A program made the position numbers and the translations under genes. From Utricularia gibba (taxonomy: Eukaryota; Streptophyta; Magnoliopsida; Lamiales; Lentibulariaceae): a DNA stretch of 64,000 nt. Location of the stretch: contig NEEC01000021.1 in assembly GCA_002189035.1 (NCBI GenBank), positions 1,178,001 to 1,242,000 on the forward strand, given 5' to 3'. Shown piece by piece: positions 28,001-40,129 of the stretch (the first letter of the stretch is position 1; every line of letters starts with the position of its first letter). Under the pieces are notes generated by a model that was not told where the DNA came from, ran no database searches, and saw nothing but the letters and a program-made list of their open reading frames with translations.

Positions 28001-28758
28001 TGCTGCAATAGCTGAGCACGCTGAAATGGGGTCATAGCCTGGAAAATCTGTTGTTCTTGCTGTCTTAGCCGGTGCTGCTGTATTAGAGCTTGAAATTGCG
28101 GGTGGGTGCCCTGAAGATTTGAAAACTCCTGTCTATTAGATAACTGCTGCAGAACCTGCTGCTGCAAAATATCTTCATGTTTGATATCCAGATGTGGCTT
28201 CTTTTGTAGATGAGAGAAGGCGGTTGCTTCTTGGATATAGGTGTTAGGCAATCTTCGAGCAGCAGGGTGCTGCCCTTGCCCCATGTTCATCAGTGATGTA
28301 GCACAAGAGTTCCCAAAAGGCTGCTGATTTTGATGATGCTGAGAAACAGGGTCTTGATAGCAGGCTTGTTGTACAACAGAGGACACATCCATGATGGAAG
28401 AGCCAGACATGCTAATGTTGTTAGATGAAAATGATAAGGGTGAGGCTGGCAAACGCATGTATGATTCTGTATTACTGCTAGCACTTCTCTGAAGATGAGG
28501 CCCCCCTGAGAGTCCGGAGTTGGCATCCGTTACCAATGAGCTCGCTCCAACACTGGCCCCAGAGCTTGCCATGCTATTCAAAACTCTGTCTTGGCATATG
28601 CTTCCCTGTGCATGTCCATGTAATGTATTCGTCGAGCTCCCAAAATTAGAGCTCAATTGAGAATTTCCAGCAACTTGCGAATTCCCACCTCCTTGAAAAA
28701 AGATACCAGAACTCGATGACGATTGCTGGATCCCTCCGGCAACACGTGATGGCAACAT
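25031..28758 (-). CDS. SLK: SEUSS-like transcriptional co-repressor (LIM-binding domain)
   Basis: Nuclear adaptor that with LEUNIG-type partners represses floral and embryonic patterning genes. Nine exons: 28758-27850, 27766-27635, 27500-27452, 27169-26955, 26876-26808, 26693-26593, 26396-26303, 26218-26149 and 25899-25031, giving 835 residues with no frame problem. The N-terminal part has SSGIFFQGGG, ASSLVTDANSGLSGGPHLQR and SYMRLPASPLSFSSNNIS, then Gln-rich tracts. The Ldb1/SEUSS conserved domain covers CSRRLMQYLYHEGQRP, YYSPRAKKRWCLSLY, WQCDICGSKSGRGF, VLPRLNEIKFSSGVLDE, EGHLRIIF, LLPRRLVAPQVNQLLQVA and LNDLGFSKRYVRCLQ. The C-terminal part is Ser/Gln-rich and ends in NMSFSWKD. The intron after exon 7 begins with GC (CAG|GCAAGC) instead of GT. 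The ATG at 28758 starts MLPSRVAGG, the family N-terminus. The 5' leader probably reaches about 29400. Confidence 0.93.
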
Positions 28759-30797
28759 GAGGTCCTACTGATTTTACCTTGGTCCTATTATCAGCCCGGT
28801 TGATTATGTCATCCACATTCTGGAATTCCAAAACCTGCTTCCATGGCACTACACAAAAGTACCAATGTACGAAGAGAAATTAAACAAACCTGCGAGCATA
28901 ACCGAACAAAAAACCCAATCTAGGCAAAACAACTAAACACAGATCCATAGAGAGAAAAAAAAAGCCCACTGCAGACGAATTCAAACCGGACTGAACGACA
29001 TTAGGAAAACCATCTTACTATGATTAAAAGATCCGAATCACACACTGCCAACAAACCCTAACTCAGCATCATCCGGTAACCTTCCAGCTTCACACAAACC
29101 GATCAAGCATCAACCCAAAACATAATCAACTAAAATTCAAACTTAACAAGCAATTACGATTCTCAAGAAATCACCCAGAATTGTATCTTACAAAGAAGAG
29201 ATGATCCAACTACCGACTTAGCATCCAATGCCGAATTCAACGAGAAATCACTCCAAACTGAAGGCGCTAAATATGTGGAAGAAGAAAGCGAGACACGGCA
29301 TGGAAGTCCAGCTGAAGAGAAACTGGAAAAAAGAAAGAAACCGTCCTGACGAGAAACTGAGAGCACGGAATTTTGGGATCGGGGTTTTAAAGGAGCTCTC
29401 CGCTCCGTACTTCTTAACATACATTAAATACTCAATAAAAATGATTTTTATTGAATTAAAAAAAGGAGAATAACAAACTAAATTGGTTCAAAAACGAGAA
29501 AATTGATTCTGATTGGTTTAAATTTTTTTAAGAAAATAAAATAATTATAATTTAAAATATGTGAAATCTTTGTAATAAGAAATATTTCTTTTAATATCTT
29601 TTCTAATTACAATTCAAATTTCTTTTAATATTTTGTAATAAAATATATTTTTAACCGAAACAGCCCCAACATGCCGTCCAAGAAAATGGGCCTGATCCCG
29701 CTCCAGATTGCCACAAACAATTGGGGCCGGATGATCCAGCCCGCTTCCGAAACCCGTACCCGTTTCTCATTTAAATAAATAGTTTTAAATTGGAAGGTAG
29801 TTTGGGCTAACGGATTAAAACAACACCTATTTATTAAATTAATCACTTTGGATTCTTTTATTTCATTTGCAATAAATACATTTATTTGCGGCCAATAATT
29901 TTTGGCATGCCACTCTAGTAAATTTCCATTAATATTTTTAATAAAAGTATTATATTATTAAATACAGATTATTTAAGTTTAGAAAACCTAAATTCAAAAG
30001 TCTTTCTTATTAGAATTTATAAATAATCGTCTTTTTTTTATTAGAATTATTACTCAAAAAGTGTTTCTCAAAAATCGTAATCAAATATAATTTAAGTATT
30101 ACAAAAATAATTTTATCATCAAATACAAACAAATGTTACTTCAAATGGAATAAAAATCTAGAAGTATTTTTATTTTTATAAGTTTTAAAGGGTCAACTTC
30201 TGCTTTGTTAGAAACATTTATCAAATTTTTTTTCAAAAAATAGAATTTAATATATATTAAAATTAATTAATGAGAGAAAGTATTTTTATAATGAAATATA
30301 CCTAAATAAAAATGGATTTTAAAAATATGTGGCACTGGTAATTTACTTTATAACTTTAAATTGCATTATTTGTAAATTTAAAAATATTTTAATATGAATT
30401 TCATTAAAATCCTTTTATTATTGTGTGTTTGTTAATAAATGGATTTTATATTTTTAGATTAATTTCGTAAAATAATAATAGCATTAAATGCATCAACTTC
30501 AACGTAGACGGGAACCCTATCGTCGTTCCACCAACTTTTCTCTTGCATTACCTTTTAACAGAGCGCTAGGTGAAGATGGCGACAGAGAACAACAGCTGGC
30601 CTCTCAGTAATCTCTTGTCTCATTTATTGATTGTGTTTGCTTCTTGTTTGTCATTGTTCGACAGCGATTTCAGTCGCTATTTCTCCCATTCACAACCGAA
30701 AGTTTCAATCTTTCTGGTAAGGGTATCCGGTTCCGCACCCGCCGCCGTGGATTCTTGTGACAGCCAATGAATGGGCGGCTGAAATTTTCAACGGTAG
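28759..30797. other. SLK leader/promoter and AT-rich intergenic DNA
   Basis: 28759-29400 is probably the 5' leader of the SEUSS-like gene with at least one leader intron. 29420-30480 is AT-rich without coding signal, apart from a GC-richer patch at 29650-29765 of unknown nature. From 30500 the sequence is the upstream region of the BAG gene. An ATG at 30575 with the short reading MATENNSWPLS before a GT could be an alternative first exon. Confidence 0.45.
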
Positions 30798-31779
30798 ATG
30801 GAGAATAACACGCCCGCCAGGGGCTCCGGCGGAGAGAAGAATTGGGAGCTTCGGCCCGGAGGGATGTGGGTCCAGAAACGCACCGACTCCGTGGAATCAC
30901 CATCGCAGATGATTCGGGTTCGGGTCAAATACGGAGCAGTCTACAATCATGTTTATATCAGCTCACAAGCAACTTTCGGTAACTGCTCTCTGTGAATCGC
31001 TGTAGCTCCAATGCTTTGTGCATTATGAATTTGATTGGGGGTTTGATTTTCAGGGGAGTTGAAGAAGCTGCTGGTTGAGCAAACGGGGCTACAGCATCAG
31101 GATCAGAAGCTGTTTTACAAGAAGAAGGAGAGGGATTCGAAGGCGTTTCTGGACAGTGCAGGGGTTAAGAACAAATCGAAACTGATACTCGAGGAGGATC
31201 CAATCAGCATAGAAAAAAGACAGATACAGGTGAAGAAGATATCACGTGTGAGAATGGAAGTAGATAAGCTTGCTCAGCAGGTGATTGATTCGCTGATCCG
31301 TTCATATATCAAATGCGAGTTTTCATCACATTTTGTGATGATTGGATCAGGTTTCCGAGCTAGAAATGGTGGTTTCTAAAGGGTGTAGTGTAGCTGAAGA
31401 TGATGTCGTCAAACTCACTGATTCACTTATGAATCAGCTTCTTATTCTGGAGAAAGTGTGTGCTAATGGAGATACAGAGCTACAGAGGAAAATGCAGGTG
31501 TGTGTGAGGATTTTGGTTTCTGCAATTTCTTGTCATGATTTTGAACTCCATCCTTTGCAGCTGAAGAGAGTACAGAAGTGCGTTGAGACACTAGATATGC
31601 TGAAGATCAAGAATTCATCTGCAAACAAGAATACTAGTGAGACTCATGAGCAAAATAGGTGTTCAAATGAGGTTTTGATAACCACAAAATGGGAAACTTT
31701 TGATGCTACACCTGTTTCGTTGATGGATGCACCCTCAACATCAACACCTGCTCCTGGTGTTATGTGGAATTTGCTTTGA
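30798..31779 (+). CDS. BAG: BAG family molecular chaperone regulator (ubiquitin-like + BAG domains)
   Basis: Hsp70 nucleotide-exchange co-chaperone of the plant BAG1-4 type. Four exons: 30798-30978, 31054-31280, 31351-31497 and 31561-31779, giving 257 residues. Residues about 20-115 form the ubiquitin-like domain (WELRPGGMWVQKR, MIRVRVKYGAVYNHVYI, ELKKLLVEQTGL, QKLFYKKKERDS). The BAG domain helices follow from SRVRMEVDKLAQQVSELEMV through DSLMNQLLILEKVCANGDTE to RVQKCVETLDMLK. The tail is Ser/Thr-rich and ends GVMWNLL. All junctions are GT-AG and in frame. The start at 30798 is the first ATG of this open frame. Confidence 0.92.
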
Positions 31780-32092
31780 GTTGCCCTCCTGCACAATCAT
31801 ATTCTTTGCTGTATCTAAATTTGGTTTTCATCTTTTTTTCAATGAGCATTGTACTTGTTCTACAAAATGTAGCATAATTGTGGAATGCATTAAAGACCAC
31901 ATGATAATGCGAAGTCAACTCTTGAACTGACATTGATCTTGATCTGATACCGCATAGATGAGCAACAAAACCAGTTCCAGACAGAAACCCAATAAAAAGG
32001 GCAAAAACTACCAGCACCAAAATGGGAAGATTCATAGAACAAAAGTCAACTACAAGTGAAACGCAGAGGATGGAAGGACTGCTTGATAAATT

Positions 32093-33741
32093 CTATTTCG
32101 TCTTCTTGGTGAGAGCAGAGGTCCTGAATTCACAGTCGTCTCTAGCAAAGCTCCACCACAGATAGGTAAGAGGGATGGTGGTTGCGTGCCATAAAGCATG
32201 AGCATCGACAATGCCCCAGTAGGGAGGGAAATCATAAATCTCAAGGAGCATTGCAAGAGCACCTCCAAATATAACGAACCACAACTTCCAACGTGAAGGG
32301 TGACGAGTGGCACCAGCCCAGACAGCCCACAAGATCATCTGCAGGATCCCCATTGCCACGCAGACTTTCATGTTCCATCCTAAAAGGATTCACTTGTCAG
32401 TCTGATTGTTAAAGCAAGATGATAAAGTGCACAAGATAAGATGTATGGTGTCTTGCCAGCTCAAATATTTATACTATTTGATGCTAGAAGGACTAACCGT
32501 AATCAAAACGGAAGAAGTTCAGGTACAAAATGTGTGTTGTCACAAAAGCAAACACAGGAGCAGCAACCATGACCCTAGTAGCCTCAATCTTTACGCTGTA
32601 AACTCTTATTATAGCAAGAAAGAGCGAGTAACCGAGAAAAGCTATAGCTGATGAGTAATCAAGCCTCTCAGTTTGCTCAATATCTCTGCATATGGTCATG
32701 GGTATTCAATTAGATTATGGATAGGGATAAAGAAGAACAAAGTGATTTCATGTTGGCAAGTACATATACTGACCGAGTGTGGAAAACTACACTCCAGAGC
32801 CATGAATTCATCGCAAATATTGAATATATGTACCACAAGCCAGTGTATTCGTAATATGTCCTCTTATTTGGTCTGACTGGTAGTTTGGAATTTGCAAGGA
32901 AGTAAAAGGACACCAATCCATGAAATTGCATACTGAGATTGATAGCAGAGAAACCCACAGATGCTGGTTCCTGATCGCATTATATAACTCTTATCAGAAC
33001 AAAACAGAACCGATTGTGAGTTAAGGTGCCATCCCAGTTGCTCTTACCTGCAATCCAAATAAGCGCTTGAATGGCCATTTCCCATGGTATTTGTTGGGCT
33101 TGTATCCAAGCTTCTGCCTTTCTTCTTCTCTAGAAAGCATGCATTCGTACTGGCAGTTGCTACGGCAGTCCCACTGCTTCCAACGCAAATACAATGGCTC
33201 TTGTAGATGCTTACTATCATCAACTGAATTCCCATCCAACGAAAAATCACACCCGGTCTTCTCACAATGTTCAACGCAAGCCCTAGATAGAGTCAAAAGG
33301 ATATAGTTCAGTGACCCACATGAAAAAGGAAGTGGGAGAAGCACGCGCAAATTCTGAGACGCCTGTTAACTGTTCACACAAATTGCACATCAAGAAACAA
33401 CGCAAGATCTGAATTTCCTGGAAACTACGCTACGAACTAACATCCCAAGTCCAGCCTTAAGAATACGGTTGGCAATGTGAGCACTCTTCAGAATCCCTAG
33501 CATTCCGAAGCAATCAGCAACCACAAACTAACTAAACATTCATCAATCAAGAATCCAAACGGTACCTTTTCAAACAAAAATACCCAACACAAAAGGCAAA
33601 AAACTTCAACTTAACAACCAAACCATAAGAGGTTGAAGAATCTAACCTGTAAACGGGATCAGCATCACCAGGACTACCATAAATCACTGCGAAAGAACAA
33701 AAAAATGCGCCCCACAAAAGGAGGAACGAACTCCGATCCAT
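32093..33741 (-). CDS. PGAP3: PGAP3/Per1-like GPI-anchor remodelling protein
   Basis: Multipass ER/Golgi membrane protein of the Per1 family, which removes a fatty acid from GPI anchors (phospholipase A2 activity inferred for the family; CREST superfamily). Five exons: 33741-33647, 33282-33048, 32970-32774, 32685-32498 and 32379-32093, giving 333 residues. An N-terminal signal peptide (SSFLLLWGAFFCSFAVIYG) is followed by a Cys-rich lumenal domain (ACVEHCEKTGCDF, WDCRSNCQYECM), the HGKWPFKRLFGLQEPASV block, and seven or so hydrophobic helices. Conserved membrane residues include NSWLWSVVFHTRD and GIVDAHALWHATTIPLTYLWW, the His/Asp motif typical of the superfamily. A hAT-type element is inserted about 120 bases upstream of the ATG. 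Confidence 0.94.
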
Positions 33742-33853
33742 TAAAATGAGAGGAGAGCCAAAAACTGATGAGGGTTCACAAGGAACTCCGACTCCTACTC
33801 CACGGTCCGTCAATGGATCTGCCTGCGCTATCCTGTTCAATTGAGGAAGCTGT

Positions 33854-34392
33854 CACAAACCCAGTGTTTTAAAATGGGTTAAATACATTGAACCATTTTA
33901 TTATGATGTTAGGTTGAATCCTTTTTAAAATGGATTGAATCGGATTCATTAAATTTTAATTATATTTAGTAAAATATTAAAATATAATTATAAAATCACA
34001 CTTTAATGTATAAAAATATTGAAAATATACAAAATTAGGTATATATACATAAACAATTGATACAATTACATTAAACATTTTAATCATTCAATATCTCATT
34101 CAAATAGTATATAATCTAAATATAAATGAATATTTTTTACTATCAATATGAATACATATATAAAAATATAATTATTAAGATTTAATCAATATATATATAT
34201 ATATATCAAATATTTATAATATATCTTATATTTGCTATTGATTATCTTCAGAATATATATATTTAAAAATTAAAAAAAAAAGAAATTAAAAGGAAAAGAA
34301 TTGAATTAGATACAACCTATGAAAATATGGATTCGTACCTAACTGGATCAAACCATGGGTCGAATCCATGATTTTAAAACACTGCACAAACC
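33854..34392. mobile_element. non-autonomous hAT-type transposon (MITE), complete
   Basis: The element body is 33862-34384 (523 bp). Both ends carry a perfect 14-bp terminal inverted repeat (CAGTGTTTTAAAAT inward from each end). It is flanked by an exact 8-bp direct duplication CACAAACC at 33854-33861 and 34385-34392. An 8-bp target duplication with CA-starting ends is the signature of the hAT superfamily. The interior is AT-rich with partial sub-terminal inverted similarity (GGTT..GAATCC words) and no transposase coding. It lies between PGAP3 (divergent, ATG at 33741) and the U2AF gene. Confidence 0.9.
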
Positions 34393-35153
34393 TCATAAGA
34401 GGAAAATATATGTGGTACATTATGCCAAGCCTACCCCTAATTAGGCTTTTTTTAAATCTGCCCAAAATCCCAATTTAATCATAATTTTTTATTTTTAAAC
34501 ATTTCTATCAAATAGGTTTTTTTATTGATTCAAATGATTATATCCACTAAATAAATACGTCATTGTAAATAAATATTTATTTTATAGTATATATAAATTC
34601 AACTAATTTAAATTATATTTATTTTTATTTTCACGTTTGAACATAAGAACCCGTAAAGCACACAGGCCCAATAGATAGTATTAGTGGACAAGTGCCTCGC
34701 ACGTGCTTTGCGCCCTCTTATTCGGCCCGTATATAAGCCCATTAATTGGCCCAAACTTGGAAGTATAAGTACAATACCATGAAGGAAAGAAAATTGAACT
34801 CGAAAAAAAAAAAAAAAACGCAACTTCTGAGGGTTAGCGACCGTCTTGCGAATCGAATCTGCATCTGCGCCGGGAATTTCAGTCGGAACGGTGATTTCTC
34901 CTTTTGAGCTTCTTTGTGTTTTGTTTTACGAGTACGAGAGTGGATCTGTGATAGTTTGGAGGATTCATGGTGCTTTTCTGAAGACGTCTTTTTGTAGGGC
35001 TGAGATAGAGTTCATGCCTTCCATTTTTTATCTATTTGGATTTTAATTCTGTATCTTTTTCTTCATGACTGTAAAATACACTTGCAAAGTCAAGTTTCTT
35101 TTATTTATTTTAGTAGTTTTGGTAGCGCTAATGCTGGTTTGGCTGTTCTTAAG
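34393..35153. other. U2AF promoter and leader with intron
   Basis: AT-rich DNA followed by the probable promoter near 34700-34760 and a leader of the U2AF gene. The run from 34820 to about 34900 is GC-richer and likely the first untranslated exon, with an intron before the coding exon. Confidence 0.45.
34662..34755 (+). promoter_or_regulatory. U2AF core promoter candidate: TATA box plus GGCCCA-type elements
   Basis: GTATATAAG at about 34729-34737 is a good TATA box. It is surrounded by AGGCCCA (34664), CGGCCC (34724), AGCCCA (34736) and GGCCCA (34749) words, the site II-like elements common upstream of plant housekeeping genes. Confidence 0.45.
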
Positions 35154-38100
35154 ATGTCAACGGGCGATGTTGATGGCAATGGATACGCATATTCTCCTTC
35201 TGGGGTGCAGTCACCTGGTCTAGCTGCCACACAGCAATCACTCAAGGTTTCATCTGGTTCAGGCTCCAGGGTATGTTGCATTCTTATACTTGCTGTGATG
35301 GATGCTTTCTATGCTATTTGTATTATTTTACCATAGTGGAATACCCAAATTCTGTAATCCTTAATGCTGATGTGTAGAGTCTCTGACTTACAGCGTGTGA
35401 CTTTGTTGAACAGTTGCTTGTTTTTATTGCGATAAATCAGCCTATATGCTGTTTTCTGATGATTCTTCAACGTGGGATTCATTTATAATATGTTGTGTTG
35501 AGTTAAAACTATTTGATTCTATTAATGTGATATTCTTCAGCATCGCCATGATGAGAAGGATAGAGATAGAGATAATGAGAAAGAGAGTGATTCCTCAAGA
35601 AGCAGGGATAAGGAAAAGGAAAGAGGTCGAGAGAGAGAAAGAGAGGTGGATAGATATAAAGAGCGAGATAGAGTGAGAGACAGAGACCGGGAAAGAGACA
35701 GAGTTAGAGAAAAAGATAGGGATCGTGATAATGACAGGGATAGCCACCATTATGACCGTCATAGAGAGCGAGGTGATCGAAGAGACAAGGAGAAGATAAG
35801 AACTAAGGATGATGAGGAGGAGGAGGAGTACCACAGAAGCCGAGATCGTAGCAGGTTAGAAATACTTCCTTTTGCTACTCTTGGAAACAATAATTCCTGA
35901 AATAAAATTATTAATATTTTCATTTGAGTGAATAAATCTCAATATCCAATGCAACTTAGTAACCATGGCACTGTGTTTCAGGCGCAGGGAATATGAAAGA
36001 GAAAGAGAGGATAGGCACAGACACGGGTCCAGATCAAGGTCAAAGCCCCGCTCTGAGCATAGGTCTAGGTCAAGGTCTCGTTCGCGCTCAAAAAGGTAGT
36101 TCACTTCTATTCCTTGAAGTATAAATTATGAGTCATCACGCTTTTGTTTCCAATATTTGAGTTATTAGTAAGTATTGTTTTAGCTGATACATTTTCCTTG
36201 GAAGAATTGTCCTAATAATTATAGTTGGTTTCTGATAATTTTATTTTTACCTGACAGCAAAAGGGCAAGTGGTTTTGACATGGCACCTGTTGATGCGGTC
36301 CTCCCCACTGCTGCTGGTGTAACGGGTAATATTTACTGAGTTCTTTCACCATTTCCACTAAGATTTTATTTTTGATGGTTTTGGTAGTACACGGTTATGA
36401 TTGTTAAGCATGCCTGCCTTCTTCAACTTGCCTGTTTAACAGTATGGAGCTTGTCTGTTTCTTGAATACAATTATTTCTTGATTCTGAAACTGAGAGGGC
36501 TTTCCTTTCTTGTTGTGTTTGGTGTTTGTTTGTTGTTTTGTATGTCCTGTCTTGTAACTAAGAAGGCAATATTGGGCTACTTGCCCGATTATGCTGACAC
36601 TGGGCGTGAGCCGACATCTGTTGCTTTTATGTACAAGGAAGAATCAATACAGGTCTTGTTCATCTTCAACCAGGAATTGCGTGCATGGTAGTTTTTACGG
36701 ATACTTTTGAAACATCTTGCAGTATATAAAAAATGAATAAATAAATTAATGGTTTCCTTGGGCTTAAAAAAGAATATATCATGTTTGAATGTTTTATGGA
36801 TACTTTTCAAATAACATCTCTTCATGAGGGAAAAGTTCATTTTTAGGAATTCCTAAAATGTGATTATTGAGAAACTAATAGCTCTCGTGGTTTCTCATGC
36901 TTAATCATTTTTTTATATTTCATGAACACAGGTCAGCTGCTTGGGACTCCTGCTATCGCTGGGATGTTCCAAAATGTGCTACCCTTGGCAGCTGGACAGG
37001 TTTCTTTTCTGAAACTAAGTCAATTTTATTCTCTGATGCAATTTTTTTTAATTATAAATCTCGCTGCATGGCAGTTTCAAACACTCCCTGTTATGCCTGT
37101 CCAAGCCATGACCCAGCAGGTTGGTTTCAATCTTTGCGCCGTTTTTAATGCGGCCCTTTTTTTGAGTCGTGTGTTTTGTTTCCAGGCTACAAGGCATGCC
37201 CGGAGAGTTTATGTTGGGGGCTCCCCCAACTGCGACTGAACAAGTAATGTGATTCATCTTTTGTCTTTTTAATTTTTATGGCTTGACCAATGGGGATTTT
37301 GTGAAGGATTCTGCTGAAACATGTGTTTTGGAAATTCTGTTCCTAACGTGGGTTTAATTTTCTTTCCCTTTAGATTGTTTGGGCCTACCTGCTGGTTTTT
37401 CTTCTGTCGTAAAGATTATCTCTCTTCATGAAAGGCCTTAACTTCCTATTTCCTTAGTAATTGTAACATACCTTTACTTGTTCTCCTTCATATTTGAATC
37501 ATGTATAAAATTTTTTATTCTCACGTTCATTGCAATACTCCTTATGTTTGCAAAGCTTATTGACTGATTTTTAGTAACACTTTTCCCGTTGCAGTCTGTT
37601 GCTACATTCTTCAATCACGTCATGTCAGCAATTGGAGGGAATACTGCTGGTCCAGGTTAGTGAAGGATGCAGTTGTAAATGTTTGTTGAATTTTCTTTCC
37701 CTCTAGATTTTTTTTTGAACAATTTATTAAGATTTTCATCGAATTTTTCCACTTGATTTCAGGCGATGCAGTTGTTAATGTTTATATTAATCATGAAAAG
37801 AAGTTTGCATTTGTGGAGGTGAGATCTGTGGAGGAGGCTAGCAATGCTATGGCTTTAGATGGGATTATTTTTGAGGTAAGGAGATGCCATAAACAGCATG
37901 TGCACTACTTTTGGCTCCACTTCAAATTGTCTCAGGTTATACGCACAATGCACAATATAGCGTCTTGTTACAAAAAAAAATGCATTTCCAGGGTGGACCT
38001 GTCAAAGTGAGAAGACCTAGTGATTATAACCCTTCTCTGGCGGCAGCCCTTGGTCCTAGTCAACCGAATCCGAATTTAAATCTTGCTGCTGTTGGATTAA

Positions 38101-39061
38101 TGCCAGGATCTGCAGGAGGCCTGGAGGGGCCAGATCGGATATTTGTAGGTGGACTGCCATACTACTTCAATGAAGCACAGATAAGAGAGTTGCTGGAGTC
38201 ATTTGGACCACTTCGTGGCTTTGACCTTGTCAAAGACCGAGAGACTGGAAACTCAAAAGGCTATGCGTTTTGTGTTTACCAAGATTTGTCGGTCACCGAT
38301 ATTGCTTGCATGGCTCTAAATGGAATAAAGATGGGTGACAAGACTCTTACTGTTAGGCGAGCGAACCAGGGTGCTACACAGCCCAAGCCTGAGCAAGAAA
38401 GTGTATTGTTGCACGCCCAACAGCAGATACAGCTGCAGGTAATCATCGATGCAAATCAATAGGCAGGAGATTAGCGAGAATCCTGGAAATATGATATTAC
38501 TCCTCATTTGTTGCTTCTCATGACATCTTTTGATCTGCAGAAGATGATGCTGCAACCTGCCGTAGTTGCTACAAAGGTTGTCTGCCTAACCCAAGTTGTT
38601 AATGTAGAAGAACTGAACGACGATGAGGACTACGGAGACATACTCGACGACATGAGATCAGAATGTGGAAAGTTCGGTGAGTGCATTCCATTTTCCTTCC
38701 TTTTAAAATCGCATCTGGTCGCCTTTCCTTTTATTGTTCCAACATGAACATATAAACCTTCACACTCTGTGCAGGAACCTTGGTGAACCTCATCATTCCC
38801 CGTCCATCTCCAAGCGGCGAAATCGGACCCGGTGTAGGCAAGGTTAGTGATTATTCTTGAGCTCACAGCAGATGCATCCTTGTCAAGCTTCCATTCCAAA
38901 CAATCGTATCCTGTTTTGTGCAGGTGTTTTTGGAGTACGCAGATGTCGAAAGCGCATCGAAAGCTCGGCAGGGGTTGAATGGTAGAAAATTCGGAGGAAA
39001 CCAAGTGGTGGCCGTCTACTACCCCGAGAATAAATTCTCGCAAGGGGACTACAGCGGCTAA
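35154..39061 (+). CDS. U2AF65: splicing factor U2AF large subunit (U2AF65), one frame break
   Basis: Nuclear factor that binds the polypyrimidine tract at 3' splice sites with U2AF35. Coding exons: 35154-35270, 35541-35854, 35982-36095, 36258-36325, 36932-36999, 37075-37119, 37186-37243, 37595-37655, 37763-37875, 37992-38438, 38541-38676, 38775-38842 and 38924-39061. The N-terminal exons encode a long Arg/Asp/Glu-Ser (RS) domain. Three RRM-type domains follow: RRM1 around RRVYVGG...FFNHVM, RRM2 from DRIFVGGLPYYFNEAQIREL, and the C-terminal UHM from VVCLTQVVNVEELNDDEDYG to VVAVYYPENKF. In exon 37186-37243 the reading frame fails after RVYVGG: the run GGGGG at 37216-37220 needs one more G to read on as LPPTATEQ into the next exon. 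Confidence 0.93.
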
Positions 39062-40129
39062 GTTGGTTGGTTAGTTGCCTTTGCTTGCTGTGCTGAAAGG
39101 TGCCTGTTGAAGTGCTTAGGGATACGCTTTTTAATCTTCCAGAGTTTGTGTAGTTGCTCCTTTCTGGCTTGTGGGTTGTTACTTGCTAGTTGCTCTTGAG
39201 AAACAACTCTAGTTATTCACCAGCCTCTTCTTCAGAGGCATTTTGCACCGTCAGCTTACTTTTCTACGTTCTTGTGATCAAATTATTCGAAATTTCGGAA
39301 AAATAGGGTAATTTGAAGATTGCGGTAATTTTAATAAAATTTTATTCCATGTATATTATAAAATTTAGTCAAATATGTTATATATTATGAAATTTAATAT
39401 TATAATTTGTCTAATTAATTTTTATTAAATCATAAAAATTCAATAATTTATATAGAACGATTGAAGATTAAAATTTTCAAAATTAAATAGAATAATTTCA
39501 AAAAATTATTAATACAAAACAAACCCATAGATGATGTATCATTTTATATTTTTTGAGAATTGATTCTAAGAAAATAAGAATTGAATTTTTAAAGTTTATT
39601 TTAAATAGAATTAGTTTGATAATTAGGGTGCATTTTTCATTGCTTGTTAATGGAGTTCATGGTGCTAATGTGAACTGGTTAAATCATCGTCACCATTACA
39701 AGAAAATGAACTAAGAGGAGCATTTGGGCTACGGTGGCGGCGGTGCCGTACAGATGGTCGGAGATTCTCCGTTGGCCGGACTCCGGTGGAGGTGGGAGAG
39801 GAGGAGGTGGCCGTGGAATAGTTCAATCAAAGTTGGTATTTTCTATGCTTTTATTTATTTAGTATAAATGTTTTTTTAAAAAAAAGTATAAATAATAAGT
39901 CCTAAAATTCACCTGAAATTAATAAAAAGTAATCGAAAAATAATAATTGAAGTTGGAACAGAATTTTGTTGGATGGGCCCAGGTGTCAGGCCAGGCCCAT
40001 CATGTTTTAAAGAGAGGGGAATCTCATTAACTACACCGGCGTGAATGAGGAGGCGTGGGAGTTTCCCTTTAAATATCGAATCTCAACGGTCGACTTCTTT
40101 GAACCCCTTGGCGTTGTTCTCTCCATCGC
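39062..40129. other. intergenic region upstream of MAP65
   Basis: U2AF 3' untranslated region to about 39290, then AT-rich DNA. A GC-rich patch at 39715-39825 is of unknown nature. The MAP65 promoter is expected around 40000-40100. Confidence 0.45.

Noticed and set aside
30570-30770. Plus-strand 66-codon frame before the BAG gene.
   Set aside because: Its later part is hydrophobic by chance. Only the first dozen codons before a GT might be an alternative exon, and there is no evidence for splicing.
35595-36104. Long minus-strand frames opposite the U2AF RS domain.
   Set aside because: They are shadows of the Arg/Asp/Glu-repeat coding sequence and read as low-complexity Ser/Leu strings.
39715-39825. 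GC-rich patch with a 22-codon frame.
   Set aside because: Too short, low complexity (Arg/Trp/Gly), no similarity.
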